Positions 1-7,573 of a DNA stretch of 64,000 nt are shown in pieces. The stretch lies in NCBI RefSeq assembly GCF_004342265.1, contig NZ_SMCS01000005.1:124001-188000 (forward strand). The letters are read 5' to 3'. Position numbers and translations under genes: made by a program. The notes below the pieces were generated by a model, which did not search any database, had not been told where the DNA came from, and saw only the letters and a program-made list of their open reading frames with translations. The stretch comes from Luteibacter rhizovicinus. GTDB lineage: Bacteria > Pseudomonadota > Gammaproteobacteria > Xanthomonadales > Rhodanobacteraceae. Position 1 is the stretch's first letter. The number at the start of each line of letters is the position of its first letter.

Positions 1-9
1 TCCCAACCC

Positions 10-627
10 ATGCATAAGCCCCGGCCATTCTCGATGATTCGCGAGTTCCATCTGGCCGACTGGTTTACGCTGGGGAACGCCGTGGCCGGCGTGAGCGCGC
101 TTTTCTCCATGATGTCGTATCTGCAATACGGGGATATCTGGCATATCTATCTTGCCTGCGGTCTTGTCGTCGTCGCGCTGACGTTCGACGTACTCGATGG
201 TCGCATTGCCCGTTGGCGGCAGAAGAGTTCGGCGATGGGGCGCGAGCTAGACTCGCTCGCGGACGTCGTCTCGTTCGGTGTCCTTCCCGCGGCGATCGCG
301 TACGGTTGCGGCATGCAGGGCTCGCTGGACCGGGTGGTGCTGGTCATCTTCGTTGCCTGCGGTGTATCGCGTCTGGCCCGGTACAACGTTACCGCCGAAG
401 AACTATCGGCTGGCGGCGACAAGGTGAAGTACTTCGAGGGCACGCCGATACCGACGACCCTGATACTCGTCGCCATGCTGGCTGTCGCGGCATGGTACGG
501 CGCGCTTGGCGAGCAACTGTGGCTGGGCAAGTGGCAGGTCGGCGTGCTGGAACTGCATCCCCTCGTGCTGACGTTTGCCGTATCGGGTGCGCTCATGGTC
601 AGTCGCATCAGGATTCCGAAGCTCTAG
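10..627 (+). CDS. pssA: CDP-alcohol phosphatidyltransferase, probably phosphatidylserine synthase
   Basis: This is an integral membrane enzyme of phospholipid synthesis that moves a phosphatidyl group from CDP-diacylglycerol to an alcohol, probably serine. The CDP-alcohol phosphotransferase signature D-x2-DG-x2-AR-x8-G-x3-D-x3-D is complete at residues 60-85 (DVLDGRIAR through DSLAD). Hydrophobic helices lie before and after it, and the length of 205 aa is normal for the short PssA group. No ribosome site is visible because only nine bases precede the ATG. The frame is open to the window edge, so a slightly longer protein is possible; an internal ATG at 34 is another option. The serine specificity is inferred from overall resemblance. 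The gene converges with the hydrolase at 688-1611. Confidence 0.85.
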   Translation: MHKPRPFSMIREFHLADWFTLGNAVAGVSALFSMMSYLQYGDIWHIYLACGLVVVALTFDVLDGRIARWRQKSSAMGRELDSLADVVSFGVLPAAIAYGCGMQGSLDRVVLVIFVACGVSRLARYNVTAEELSAGGDKVKYFEGTPIPTTLILVAMLAVAAWYGALGEQLWLGKWQVGVLELHPLVLTFAVSGALMVSRIRIPKL

Positions 628-687
628 CGAAGCTCGTACCGCGCTCCGCATTCCGGTTGCGATACATCATGTTCGACGTCCTGAAGC

Positions 688-1611
688 CTATGCGGGCCGA
701 TCGCGACGTTCCGCAAATGCCGGATATCCGGTAATTGCGATTCGATCCATGAGGATTTCGGCAAAACGTCCGGGCTGCTCGATGTCCGGAAAGTGCCCGC
801 AATCCCGAAAGCGCACGATATCGGCGTGCGGGACACACTCGTGCAGGGAGCCGGGATCGGTGTGCTGGTGAGAGCGATCTTTCTCACCCCATATCATCGT
901 GCACGGCACGGTGATTCCACATAATGACGCCATCTCCTCTTTCGCCAGCCCTTGAACGACGCCAGCCAGACAAAAGCAGGCGCCGTCGGAAAGCGCGTCG
1001 AGCGACTTTTTTCGAAAGGGCTGCGGGTCCGTCGTTTTGGGTAACGCGACCCCGTACCAGCTGGCGGCGGCTTTCTTTCGGAAGATCCATGCGGCTATTT
1101 GTCCCACGACGGGAACACGCAACAGTCCCGGTATGACACGGGCTGTCCAGGCGTGCATGGCCGTAAGCGATGGCGTCTGCGAAAGGACCAGGTTGACGAT
1201 GCGCTCTGGTGCCATCCTCGCGGTACGCAGGGCGTAGAAGCCGTTGGCACAGCTGAATGCGAGGGTGGCTTTATCGATGCCAAGGCCATCGAGCACACCA
1301 AGGACCGCTTGCGCACCTTGATCCAGCGAGTGCCTGTAGGTATGCCGCGGTGGGGAATGGCCAAAGCCGGGCATGTCGAAACACACCACGCGCAGCGTTT
1401 TCGAAAGCAGATGGATTAGTGCTTCGTAGTGCTCGATGACATTGGGGCCATCGGGAACCATCACCACGCATGGCATGGTCGAGCCGGAGTCGTAAACGCG
1501 CACGGTGCCAACCGGCGTGTCGATGTATCGGATGTTGGAATCGGCAGGAGGGCTCGTGTGCCGCTTCGCCGACATGCGCGCCAACAAGCTATCTATAAAC
1601 GTGGCGATCAT
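688..1611 (-). CDS. alpha/beta hydrolase with cysteine at the nucleophile position
   Basis: The protein has an alpha/beta-hydrolase fold of 307 aa with no signal peptide. The nucleophile elbow that normally reads G-x-S-x-G aligns here with F-S-C-A-N-G (residues 119-124), putting Cys121 where the catalytic serine is expected. The acid (WGEKD) and the catalytic histidine (DCGHFPD, before a C-terminal helix) are in their usual places. The ATG at 1611 is chosen because GAGAG lies about 7 bases upstream. The longer open frame to 1719 has no such site and would cross a large inverted repeat. The substrate is unknown. Ser120 beside Cys121 leaves some doubt about which residue attacks. Confidence 0.75.
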   Translation of the reverse strand: MIATFIDSLLARMSAKRHTSPPADSNIRYIDTPVGTVRVYDSGSTMPCVVMVPDGPNVIEHYEALIHLLSKTLRVVCFDMPGFGHSPPRHTYRHSLDQGAQAVLGVLDGLGIDKATLAFSCANGFYALRTARMAPERIVNLVLSQTPSLTAMHAWTARVIPGLLRVPVVGQIAAWIFRKKAAASWYGVALPKTTDPQPFRKKSLDALSDGACFCLAGVVQGLAKEEMASLCGITVPCTMIWGEKDRSHQHTDPGSLHECVPHADIVRFRDCGHFPDIEQPGRFAEILMDRIAITGYPAFAERRDRPA

Positions 1612-1639
1612 GGTTGTTCTCTCGAATTGCCAGCCCGAT

Positions 1640-1691
1640 TTTCCAAAGAGGAAAAAGGGGGCACGTATGTGTTGATACTCCTCTTTGGAAA
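1640..1691. repeat. 13-bp perfect inverted repeat in hydrolase leader
   Basis: TTTCCAAAGAGGA (1640-1652) is repeated exactly in inverse orientation at 1679-1691, with 26 bases between. It lies about 30 bases upstream of the hydrolase start at 1611, in its presumed 5' leader. In RNA it would form a strong stem-loop. It could be an attenuator, an operator or a terminator remnant. No downstream U-run supports a simple terminator. Confidence 0.6.
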
Positions 1692-1743
1692 GCGGCGTCA
1701 GTAAAGAGAGTCGGCACACGGCTCGTAGACGGTTCGTGACGAC

Positions 1744-2163
1744 CTATCGCTCGTATGCCCGCCCTTCGAATCTGGTACCCGATTCGTCGAATATATATAT
1801 GGTCAGCGTCGGGTCGCCAAAATGACAGAGGTAGTACATGGCATCGCGCGGTGCGCTCAGCCTGACTTTGACCTTTCGATGCTCGATGGTTACGTCGGAT
1901 TCAAAGACTTTTACCTTCGGCATGTCCTTCTTGTAGAGCGAGATGGCATGGGTAATTGCAATGAGTTCGGCATGTGTGAGATGACACCAATGCGCCGTGC
2001 AGTCTGCGCGATCCCTCTCGACCGGTACTAGTTCGACGGGTTCAGGGAGCGGAGGCAACGACACGGTAGAGGCGGTGGGAAGGACGCAGTCCTGCGCACA
2101 TACGGGTGAGACGAAGCATATGAGAGCGATGGCTCTCGCCAAGCTTCCACTGAGAATGCGCAT
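1744..2163 (-). CDS. exported hypothetical protein
   Basis: This 139-aa protein has an N-terminal signal sequence (MRILSGSLARAIALICF, likely cleaved near VCA-Q), so it is probably periplasmic. The mature part starts proline-rich and continues into a small mixed domain with several cysteines (C-x3-C in the middle, another near the C-terminus) that could form disulfides. The ATG at 2163 is preceded by AGGGGGAAAAC, a strong ribosome site, so the longer frame to 2211 is rejected. I recognise no family. It follows the small gene at 2230-2499 on the same strand by 66 bases. Confidence 0.65.
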   Translation of the reverse strand: MRILSGSLARAIALICFVSPVCAQDCVLPTASTVSLPPLPEPVELVPVERDRADCTAHWCHLTHAELIAITHAISLYKKDMPKVKVFESDVTIEHRKVKVRLSAPRDAMYYLCHFGDPTLTIYIFDESGTRFEGRAYER

Positions 2164-2229
2164 GTTTTCCCCCTGAAGTCGACGAAACGAGACATCCGCT
2201 TCGGATCGCAAAGCGGAAGGCCGATCGTT

Positions 2230-2499
2230 CTATCTGTTCACAAGCACGATGTCGGACTGACGAACGTGGGCATCGAATCCCGTTTCCAGCTCCAGGAGAA
2301 ACGTTGGCTCAGGCTCCAGCTCCAGAACTGTCACTAACGAGCCAAAGGAGCCAGCCAACTCGCCGGATAGCACCCGGACATAGTCGTTGTGCATGAACGT
2401 CACGCCAGGTATCGCTTCACGATTGAGGAAGGCCTGACCAGGATCGGTTGGTTTCTCGAACTGCACGATGCCTCCACTCGATTTTCGGACAATCCGCAT
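2230..2499 (-). CDS. small protein with KOW-like motif
   Basis: This is a hypothetical protein of 89 aa. Its middle (VRVLSGELAGSFGSLVTV) resembles a KOW motif as in NusG and ribosomal protein L24: a basic beta strand, an invariant glycine, then hydrophobic strands. It starts with MRIVRKSSGG. The open frame runs on to 2766, but the upstream part is low-complexity Arg/Ser/Pro sequence antisense to the beta-propeller gene and is not believed. No clear ribosome site precedes the ATG. It may be translated from the transcript of the beta-propeller gene 88 bases upstream. Function is unknown; a nucleic-acid-binding or ribosome-linked role is only suggested by the motif. Confidence 0.55.
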   Translation of the reverse strand: MRIVRKSSGGIVQFEKPTDPGQAFLNREAIPGVTFMHNDYVRVLSGELAGSFGSLVTVLELEPEPTFLLELETGFDAHVRQSDIVLVNR

Positions 2500-2587
2500 T
2501 GCTTCGGATTCAGTCCCGCGCACGGCAGCCCAATACGTTGGTAGCGCCCGGCAGGACGGGCCTGCCGGGCGCGTGGATGCGATGGGA

Positions 2588-3796
2588 TCAGCGCATATTT
2601 CCCGTGTGGCCCAGCGAATAACGGCCCGGTTGCGGCCAGACGGTAAGGCCGTGCGGTTCCATGCCGACAGGGATGGATTTGACGGCACCGGTCGTGGTAT
2701 CGATCGCATAGACGACGTCGTCCATGCGGCCGGACAGCCACAACATTTTGCCGTCCGCACTGACATTGCCCATGTCGGGGCTGCCGCCGCCCGGAATGGG
2801 CCAGGTTACAAGGACCTTGCGGGTGGCGAAGTCGATCACCGACACACTGCCCTTGGCATGGCTCTTACCATGGCCGTGGCTATGGGTACGGCTTTGGCTC
2901 GGTCCATGTATGCGATTGGAACCGCGGTTGGCAACATACAGTCGAGTACCGTCCCGGCTCGGATACAGCCCATGTGTACCGATGCCGGTCGGGATGAATC
3001 CGATCTTCGTGAAGCTGTCGCCGTCGACCACGAAAACACCATTGGCCATCATGTCGGCGACGTAAAACACCTTGCCGTCCGGGGAGACACGGACGTCCTG
3101 CGGCATACCCTTCTTATTGAGCAGAAGGTAGCCCACGACGGTGCGGTTGACGAGATCGACCTTCGCCAGGCTTCCGTCGAATTCGCACGTGAAGAGCGCG
3201 TACTTGCCATCGATCGAGAAATCGGCGTGATTGATGCCCTTGCACTCCGGGACGGGAAGGCTCGATTTCAGCGCCATCGTATGCGAATCGCGAAAGTCCA
3301 GCCGCGCATGCGCTTCCGCTACCACGATCGCTTCCTTGCCGTCCGGCGTGAAGTACATGTTGTAGGGATCGTCGACCATGACTTCCTGGCCGGGCTTCCC
3401 GGTCTTCGGATCGATCGGCGTCAGGCTTCCGTTGGGCCGGCCTTCGGCGTTGTTGGCCACCCACAGCGTCTGCAGATCCCATGAAGGGACGACGTGTTGC
3501 GGGCTAAAGCCGACCTTGAAGCGGTCGACCACCTTGAGCGTTGCCGGATCGATTACATAGACGTCGTTCGAGCGCAGATTCGGTACATAAACCCGTGACA
3601 ACGCCCCTGCCACCGCTGGACTGAAATGGCCTGCACCCGCTTCGCTGTACAGGTTTTTGGCATTCACCACGGGCGGCATGCCGGGCACTGTGGCGACAGC
3701 CGACGCGGCGGAAGCAACGCCGGCACCGGACAAGCCAGCCAACGCGACACCGGCAGACAATGCGAGGCGCGACAAACGACGAGAACACAAATACAT
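2588..3796 (-). CDS. exported YncE-type beta-propeller protein with His-rich insert
   Basis: A 402-aa protein with a signal peptide (cleavage probably after VASA near residue 30) followed by repeated blade motifs such as NDVYVIDPATLKVV, DGKVFYVADMMANGVFVVD, TRLYVANRGSN and GSVSVIDFATRKV. These are typical of the YVTN/YncE beta-propeller family, which contains periplasmic binding or scaffold proteins. Residues 297-313, between two blade strands, form a His/Ser/Lys-rich insert (HSHGHGKSH) that could bind metal. The start at 3796 is supported by AGGGAAATGCC just upstream. It lies 61 bases downstream of the creatininase-family gene on the same strand and may share its transcript. The ligand is unknown. 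Confidence 0.8.
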   Translation of the reverse strand: MYLCSRRLSRLALSAGVALAGLSGAGVASAASAVATVPGMPPVVNAKNLYSEAGAGHFSPAVAGALSRVYVPNLRSNDVYVIDPATLKVVDRFKVGFSPQHVVPSWDLQTLWVANNAEGRPNGSLTPIDPKTGKPGQEVMVDDPYNMYFTPDGKEAIVVAEAHARLDFRDSHTMALKSSLPVPECKGINHADFSIDGKYALFTCEFDGSLAKVDLVNRTVVGYLLLNKKGMPQDVRVSPDGKVFYVADMMANGVFVVDGDSFTKIGFIPTGIGTHGLYPSRDGTRLYVANRGSNRIHGPSQSRTHSHGHGKSHAKGSVSVIDFATRKVLVTWPIPGGGSPDMGNVSADGKMLWLSGRMDDVVYAIDTTTGAVKSIPVGMEPHGLTVWPQPGRYSLGHTGNMR

Positions 3797-3857
3797 GGCA
3801 TTTCCCTAATCGAGGGGGAGTGGTAACTGTGGGAAGAATCAAACGCCGGCGAATTCA

Positions 3858-4673
3858 TTAGCGGCCCGCCGTTTCCTTCTTGATGGCATCGATGGTTCGC
3901 GACACGATCGCCTCGACGCCCGACAGACCGAGTTCGGCCGTCGAGCGACGCGGGTCGCCGCCGTAGATCCCGTCGGCAGACCCGAGCTTCGGACCGCTTC
4001 GCAGTCGATCCTGCCGAACCATCTGCGGTGCCACCGCAAGCTGCAACGAGGTGTCCGCGAGCCCCGCATGTGTGCCGATCTCGGTATCGCGGTAGCCGTG
4101 CTTACGCAGGATCTCCGAGTACCCGTCCGAGCTGGTAGCGTAATACTCCGGCGGGACGAATGCCCGCGCGGTCGAGCCGGACCATGTCTTGTTGAGCCGG
4201 GCGACCGCTTGCTTGATATCGTTCTGGTAACCGCCGTGATCGCCCAGAAAGACGATGTTCCTGAATCCGTGGACTTTAAAGCTGTTTGCAGCCGATTCCA
4301 GCGTTTTTTCGAACACGTCGTCCGGCACGGTGATGGTGCCGGGAAATCGCATGTGGGATGTCGGCGGTGCGTAGCTTCCCTCGGGCACATAGGCTATGAC
4401 CGGCGCGACGAGCGCATTGCCCAGTCCTTCCGCAATTCGTTGCGAAAGTACCTTCACTCGCGCGTTGTGCTTGCCAAGCGCGACATCCGGGCCGCTTTGC
4501 TCCGTTGCGCCGATGGGAATGATGATGGTGGTCTTGCCCGCCTGAATCTGGTCGCGCAGCTCGGTCCAGGTCAGGTCTTCAAGGAACACGGTTTTCGGCG
4601 TTTGCGCGAAGACGGTCTGCGTGGCGATGAGAAAAATGACGGAAACGAAAGCTCGTCGCAGTGGAATGCGCAT
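3858..4673 (-). CDS. exported creatininase-family protein
   Basis: A 271-aa protein with a signal peptide ending at VFAQ. It matches the creatininase (creatinine amidohydrolase) superfamily: PIGATEQSGPDVALGKHN at the first metal site and FLGDHGGYQND at the second. In classical creatininase the first site reads TEQHGPHLPLGTD, so the His after Glu is Ser here and the Asp is His. The LGKHN form is, from memory, common in an exported subgroup of the family, so this may be a subgroup trait, not decay. AAGGAG 6 bases before the ATG supports the start. It sits 35 bases downstream of the exported hydrolase at 4709. Activity and substrate are undetermined. Confidence 0.8.
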   Translation of the reverse strand: MRIPLRRAFVSVIFLIATQTVFAQTPKTVFLEDLTWTELRDQIQAGKTTIIIPIGATEQSGPDVALGKHNARVKVLSQRIAEGLGNALVAPVIAYVPEGSYAPPTSHMRFPGTITVPDDVFEKTLESAANSFKVHGFRNIVFLGDHGGYQNDIKQAVARLNKTWSGSTARAFVPPEYYATSSDGYSEILRKHGYRDTEIGTHAGLADTSLQLAVAPQMVRQDRLRSGPKLGSADGIYGGDPRRSTAELGLSGVEAIVSRTIDAIKKETAGR

Positions 4674-4708
4674 GAAGGCTCCTTATCGAAGGCAATAATA
4701 CTAAGGAA

Positions 4709-5641
4709 CTACCTGGGAAGCGCCGCAAGCCACTTCAGCACGACGCGCGACAGTTCGGTGCGCTGGTCGGAATAGGCGTGATCGGTGGGCAGGTGCACGG
4801 TCGTTACCCGGGTATCTCCGGCTTTGCCAAGATCCGCCGCGAAGGCCTCGCTTGGCTTTGCCAGGCCATCGTCGGAAGTGACGATCAGTGCCGTTCGTTG
4901 TTTCAACGTCTCGACCTTCGAGTGGAAGGTCCAGGTGGCGGCGTGATCGGCAAGCTCGCGGGCCAGCCCGTCCGGCGTACACCCGCTCAGAGGTGCCATG
5001 CCTTCATGGGCAAGCCCCTCGCTCATTTTCTGAACGGCGGTCTGTTCCTTGTCCTTGCTCAGCAATTGCTGAAAGGCTTCTCCCAGGTCGGCGGCCGAGA
5101 TCGTCGCGAAGGCTTTGATGGCGGGGTCCGCCGCCGCGGCCTGCACGGTCATGAAGCCGCCCATGCTGTGCCCGATCAGGACAATGCGCGCAGGGTCCAC
5201 CCGCAGCTGACGTGCCACGGCCGGTTGCCGCAGGTAGGCCAGTGCCGCTGCCGTATCTTCTATGCCGTGGGAGAACGAAAAATCTCCCGGGGTGCCCCAC
5301 GACCCACGGTAATTGAAGTAAAGAACGTTCCAGCCCGCCCGGCGCATATCCTGCGCAAGGTCCAGATTGCGCTCGTTGCCCGGGAATCCGTGCAACAGGA
5401 TCACGGTCGGATGCGGCCCGGCGCCCGCCGCGACATAGACCAGCGCATTCAGGAGGGCCCCGTGGCTGGGAATCTGCATGGTTTCCATGGAGGCACGGTC
5501 GCCGCCCTGAGGAGCGGATACCAGAGCGGTCCTGGCCGTGGGAGCGTGAGCTGCGGCTTGCCCGAGCGCGCCGCTTGAGGTCAACGCGAGACAACCGGAA
5601 AAACAGGTCGCCAAGAGGACATGTGCCGAATGGTTTTTCAC
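4709..5641 (-). CDS. exported alpha/beta hydrolase
   Basis: A 310-aa alpha/beta hydrolase with an N-terminal signal sequence (residues 1 to about 28). It shows the oxyanion-loop motif LLHGFPGNERN, the nucleophile elbow GHSMGG, an acid after a strand (TSDDGLAKP) and a late histidine (LPTDHAYSD). It resembles dipeptidyl-peptidase/esterase-like hydrolases that act in the periplasm. Translation starts at a GTG (5641), preceded by GGGG at a good distance. It is the first of three closely spaced minus-strand genes coding for exported proteins (hydrolase, creatininase-like, beta-propeller). The substrate cannot be read from the sequence. Confidence 0.8.
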   Translation of the reverse strand: MKNHSAHVLLATCFSGCLALTSSGALGQAAAHAPTARTALVSAPQGGDRASMETMQIPSHGALLNALVYVAAGAGPHPTVILLHGFPGNERNLDLAQDMRRAGWNVLYFNYRGSWGTPGDFSFSHGIEDTAAALAYLRQPAVARQLRVDPARIVLIGHSMGGFMTVQAAAADPAIKAFATISAADLGEAFQQLLSKDKEQTAVQKMSEGLAHEGMAPLSGCTPDGLARELADHAATWTFHSKVETLKQRTALIVTSDDGLAKPSEAFAADLGKAGDTRVTTVHLPTDHAYSDQRTELSRVVLKWLAALPR

Positions 5642-5791
5642 GTTTTACCCCAGGGCTTCATCGGTTCTGTTCCGAGCATATTACGGCCATTGCCCCTGTC
5701 TTCAGTGCACCGCGCCAGCCGATAACGCTTTCTCCGATATCTTCCGGAGAACGGGTGGACGATCCATGAGTATGTGGCGGAGCCAGCTGCG

Positions 5792-6292
5792 CTAGGGCGC
5801 GGGCACGACGGCGATCGCCTCGATCTCCAGAAGGAGTCCGTCCCGCGACAGCTTGCTGACCTCGACAAGCGTGCTTGCCGGTGGATGCTTGAGGTCGACG
5901 TACTTGTCGCGCGCCGCACGCAGAGCCTTCAGCTGGCTCACGTCGGTAACGTAAATGGTCAGGCGGACGACGTTGGCGAAGGTGGCGTTGGCCGACTTGA
6001 GGGCGGCGTCGAGATTCGCGAAAACCTGTTCCGCCTGCGCCGCGAAATCGTTGGGACCGACAAGCTCGCCCTTCGCGTTGAATGCGACCTGGCCAGAGAT
6101 ATAAAGCGTCTTACCCGCAGCTGGCACTTCGACGACGTGTGTGTATCCGGTCGGTGCGGACAGGGTGGAAGGATTGATGAAGCGGACACCATTCACGGAT
6201 GGCGCCGGTGCGGCATCTTTCGCGAAGGCGGTCGTGGCGAACGTGAGCATCGTAAAGGCGCAGAAGAACGACACGATCGAACGGCGAGACAT
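5792..6292 (-). CDS. exported RidA/YjgF-family protein
   Basis: A 166-aa protein with a signal peptide (cleavage after FAK near residue 25) followed by a full RidA domain: TLYISGQVAFNAKGELVG, an NVVRLTIYVTD strand and the C-terminal LLLEIEAIAVV. Cytosolic RidA deaminates reactive enamines using a conserved arginine in a P-A-R-S/T-x-V-E-V motif. Here the motif reads P-A-S-T-L-V-E-V, with Ser140 in the arginine position. Imine deaminase activity is therefore doubtful and a binding role is possible. GGGAG upstream of the ATG supports the start. It lies 150 bases upstream of the exported hydrolase gene. Confidence 0.85.
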   Translation of the reverse strand: MSRRSIVSFFCAFTMLTFATTAFAKDAAPAPSVNGVRFINPSTLSAPTGYTHVVEVPAAGKTLYISGQVAFNAKGELVGPNDFAAQAEQVFANLDAALKSANATFANVVRLTIYVTDVSQLKALRAARDKYVDLKHPPASTLVEVSKLSRDGLLLEIEAIAVVPAP

Positions 6293-6365
6293 GGCACGCT
6301 CCCGGGATGGCAGGTCGGGGAAGGGTACCTTTATTCCCGGGATATTGCGTCGCTCCGGGACCGGC

Positions 6366-7523
6366 TTATGCCGCCGTCACCCGATTGCGCCCCGCATGCT
6401 TGGCGCGATAGAGCGCCGCGTCAGCGGATTCGATCAGCGAATTCAGCTCCGGACTCGGCGATGCGGATACGCCTACGCTGGTGGTAAAGGGAATAGCCTG
6501 CCGCGAGAACAAGGCAGGCTCGCCGGCGACGCGCGAACGCATGAGTTCGGCCAGCTCGATCGCGTGTTCGCTGCCGATCTCCGGCACGACGAGCAGGAAT
6601 TCCTCGCCGCCGTAGCGTGAGAACAAGGCATTGCCGGGTACTCCCGCGGCACGAATGACATGGACGAAATGCTTCAGCACTTCATCGCCCGCCGCGTGCC
6701 CCCACTGATCGTTCACCGCTTTGAAATTGTCCAGGTCGAACATCAGTACGGCGCTTGCGCGTCCACGGTTGCGACAGTCGGCAATCAGTCGCGACCCTTC
6801 GCTGACCACGGCGGCGCGATTCAGCAGGCCGGTCAGTCCGTCGGTATCGGCGGCGCGTCGCAGGTCGTGGGTGAGCCGCTGCGCGAGCATCAGCGTGAAG
6901 CCCGTGCTCAGCAGGAACGTACAAAGGATGCCGAACAGATAATTGGACGTCGTGAGCAGGGTGGCGAGTACCGCATGCGATTCGATATCCGGATAGATCG
7001 ACGCGCCTGCCCGGGCGATGTAGAAGAAAGTGTCCACGATGAAAATAAGCGCGGTGAACGCACAACTGATTCGCATCTCCGGTGGCGCACGCCGGAGAAG
7101 CAGCCAGACCATCCATGCATCCCAGACGATGCTCTTGATGCCGAACACCGTGGCTTCCACTTGTTGCGGCGGCGGATCGATGAGAAACGCGACCTGTATG
7201 GCAAGGAAGAGTGCAATCACGGCAGCCGGCCACCGCGTCTTCAGCGGATATCCGATGTGATAGGCAATGCCCATGAGCATGAGGCCGTTGGCCACGGCGA
7301 TAAGCACGCTGCCGATAATCGTCGACAGGAACGTCGTGTTCTCGTCATAGCCCTGCGCCAGTCCGGCAAGCGTGAGCAACCAGAACGACACGGCCCATAT
7401 GTGCAGCGCGAGCATGCCTCGCAGCACCATGCTGAGCAGGGTGAAACTAAGCGAGATAGTGACGCCTACCGCCAGGCCGATGATGCCCAGCGTATAGACG
7501 TCGAGATGACCGGCCGTTCCCAT
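6366..7523 (-). CDS. membrane-bound diguanylate cyclase (GGDEF)
   Basis: A 385-aa protein. Residues 1 to about 215 contain six or seven hydrophobic segments forming an uncharacterised membrane sensor, followed by one GGDEF domain (about 225-385). The active site is intact: FDLDNFKAVND for metal and substrate, and YGGEEF at 304-309. The inhibitory I-site RxxD, normally five residues before GGEEF, reads PGNA, so product feedback through that site is not expected. It should make cyclic di-GMP at the inner membrane. AGGGGGCGCA before the ATG gives a strong ribosome site. A biofilm polysaccharide operon (pga) lies at the other end of the window, but no direct link can be shown. Confidence 0.9.
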   Translation of the reverse strand: MGTAGHLDVYTLGIIGLAVGVTISLSFTLLSMVLRGMLALHIWAVSFWLLTLAGLAQGYDENTTFLSTIIGSVLIAVANGLMLMGIAYHIGYPLKTRWPAAVIALFLAIQVAFLIDPPPQQVEATVFGIKSIVWDAWMVWLLLRRAPPEMRISCAFTALIFIVDTFFYIARAGASIYPDIESHAVLATLLTTSNYLFGILCTFLLSTGFTLMLAQRLTHDLRRAADTDGLTGLLNRAAVVSEGSRLIADCRNRGRASAVLMFDLDNFKAVNDQWGHAAGDEVLKHFVHVIRAAGVPGNALFSRYGGEEFLLVVPEIGSEHAIELAELMRSRVAGEPALFSRQAIPFTTSVGVSASPSPELNSLIESADAALYRAKHAGRNRVTAA

Positions 7524-7573
7524 TGCGCCCCCTGTGTTCCCCCGGGGACCATATTACGGCGTAAAAGGCGTCT

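Noticed and set aside
2500-2766. N-terminal extension of the small KOW-like protein
   Set aside because: The extra 89 residues overlap the beta-propeller gene on the same strand in another frame and look random, while the shorter form starts at a sensible ATG.
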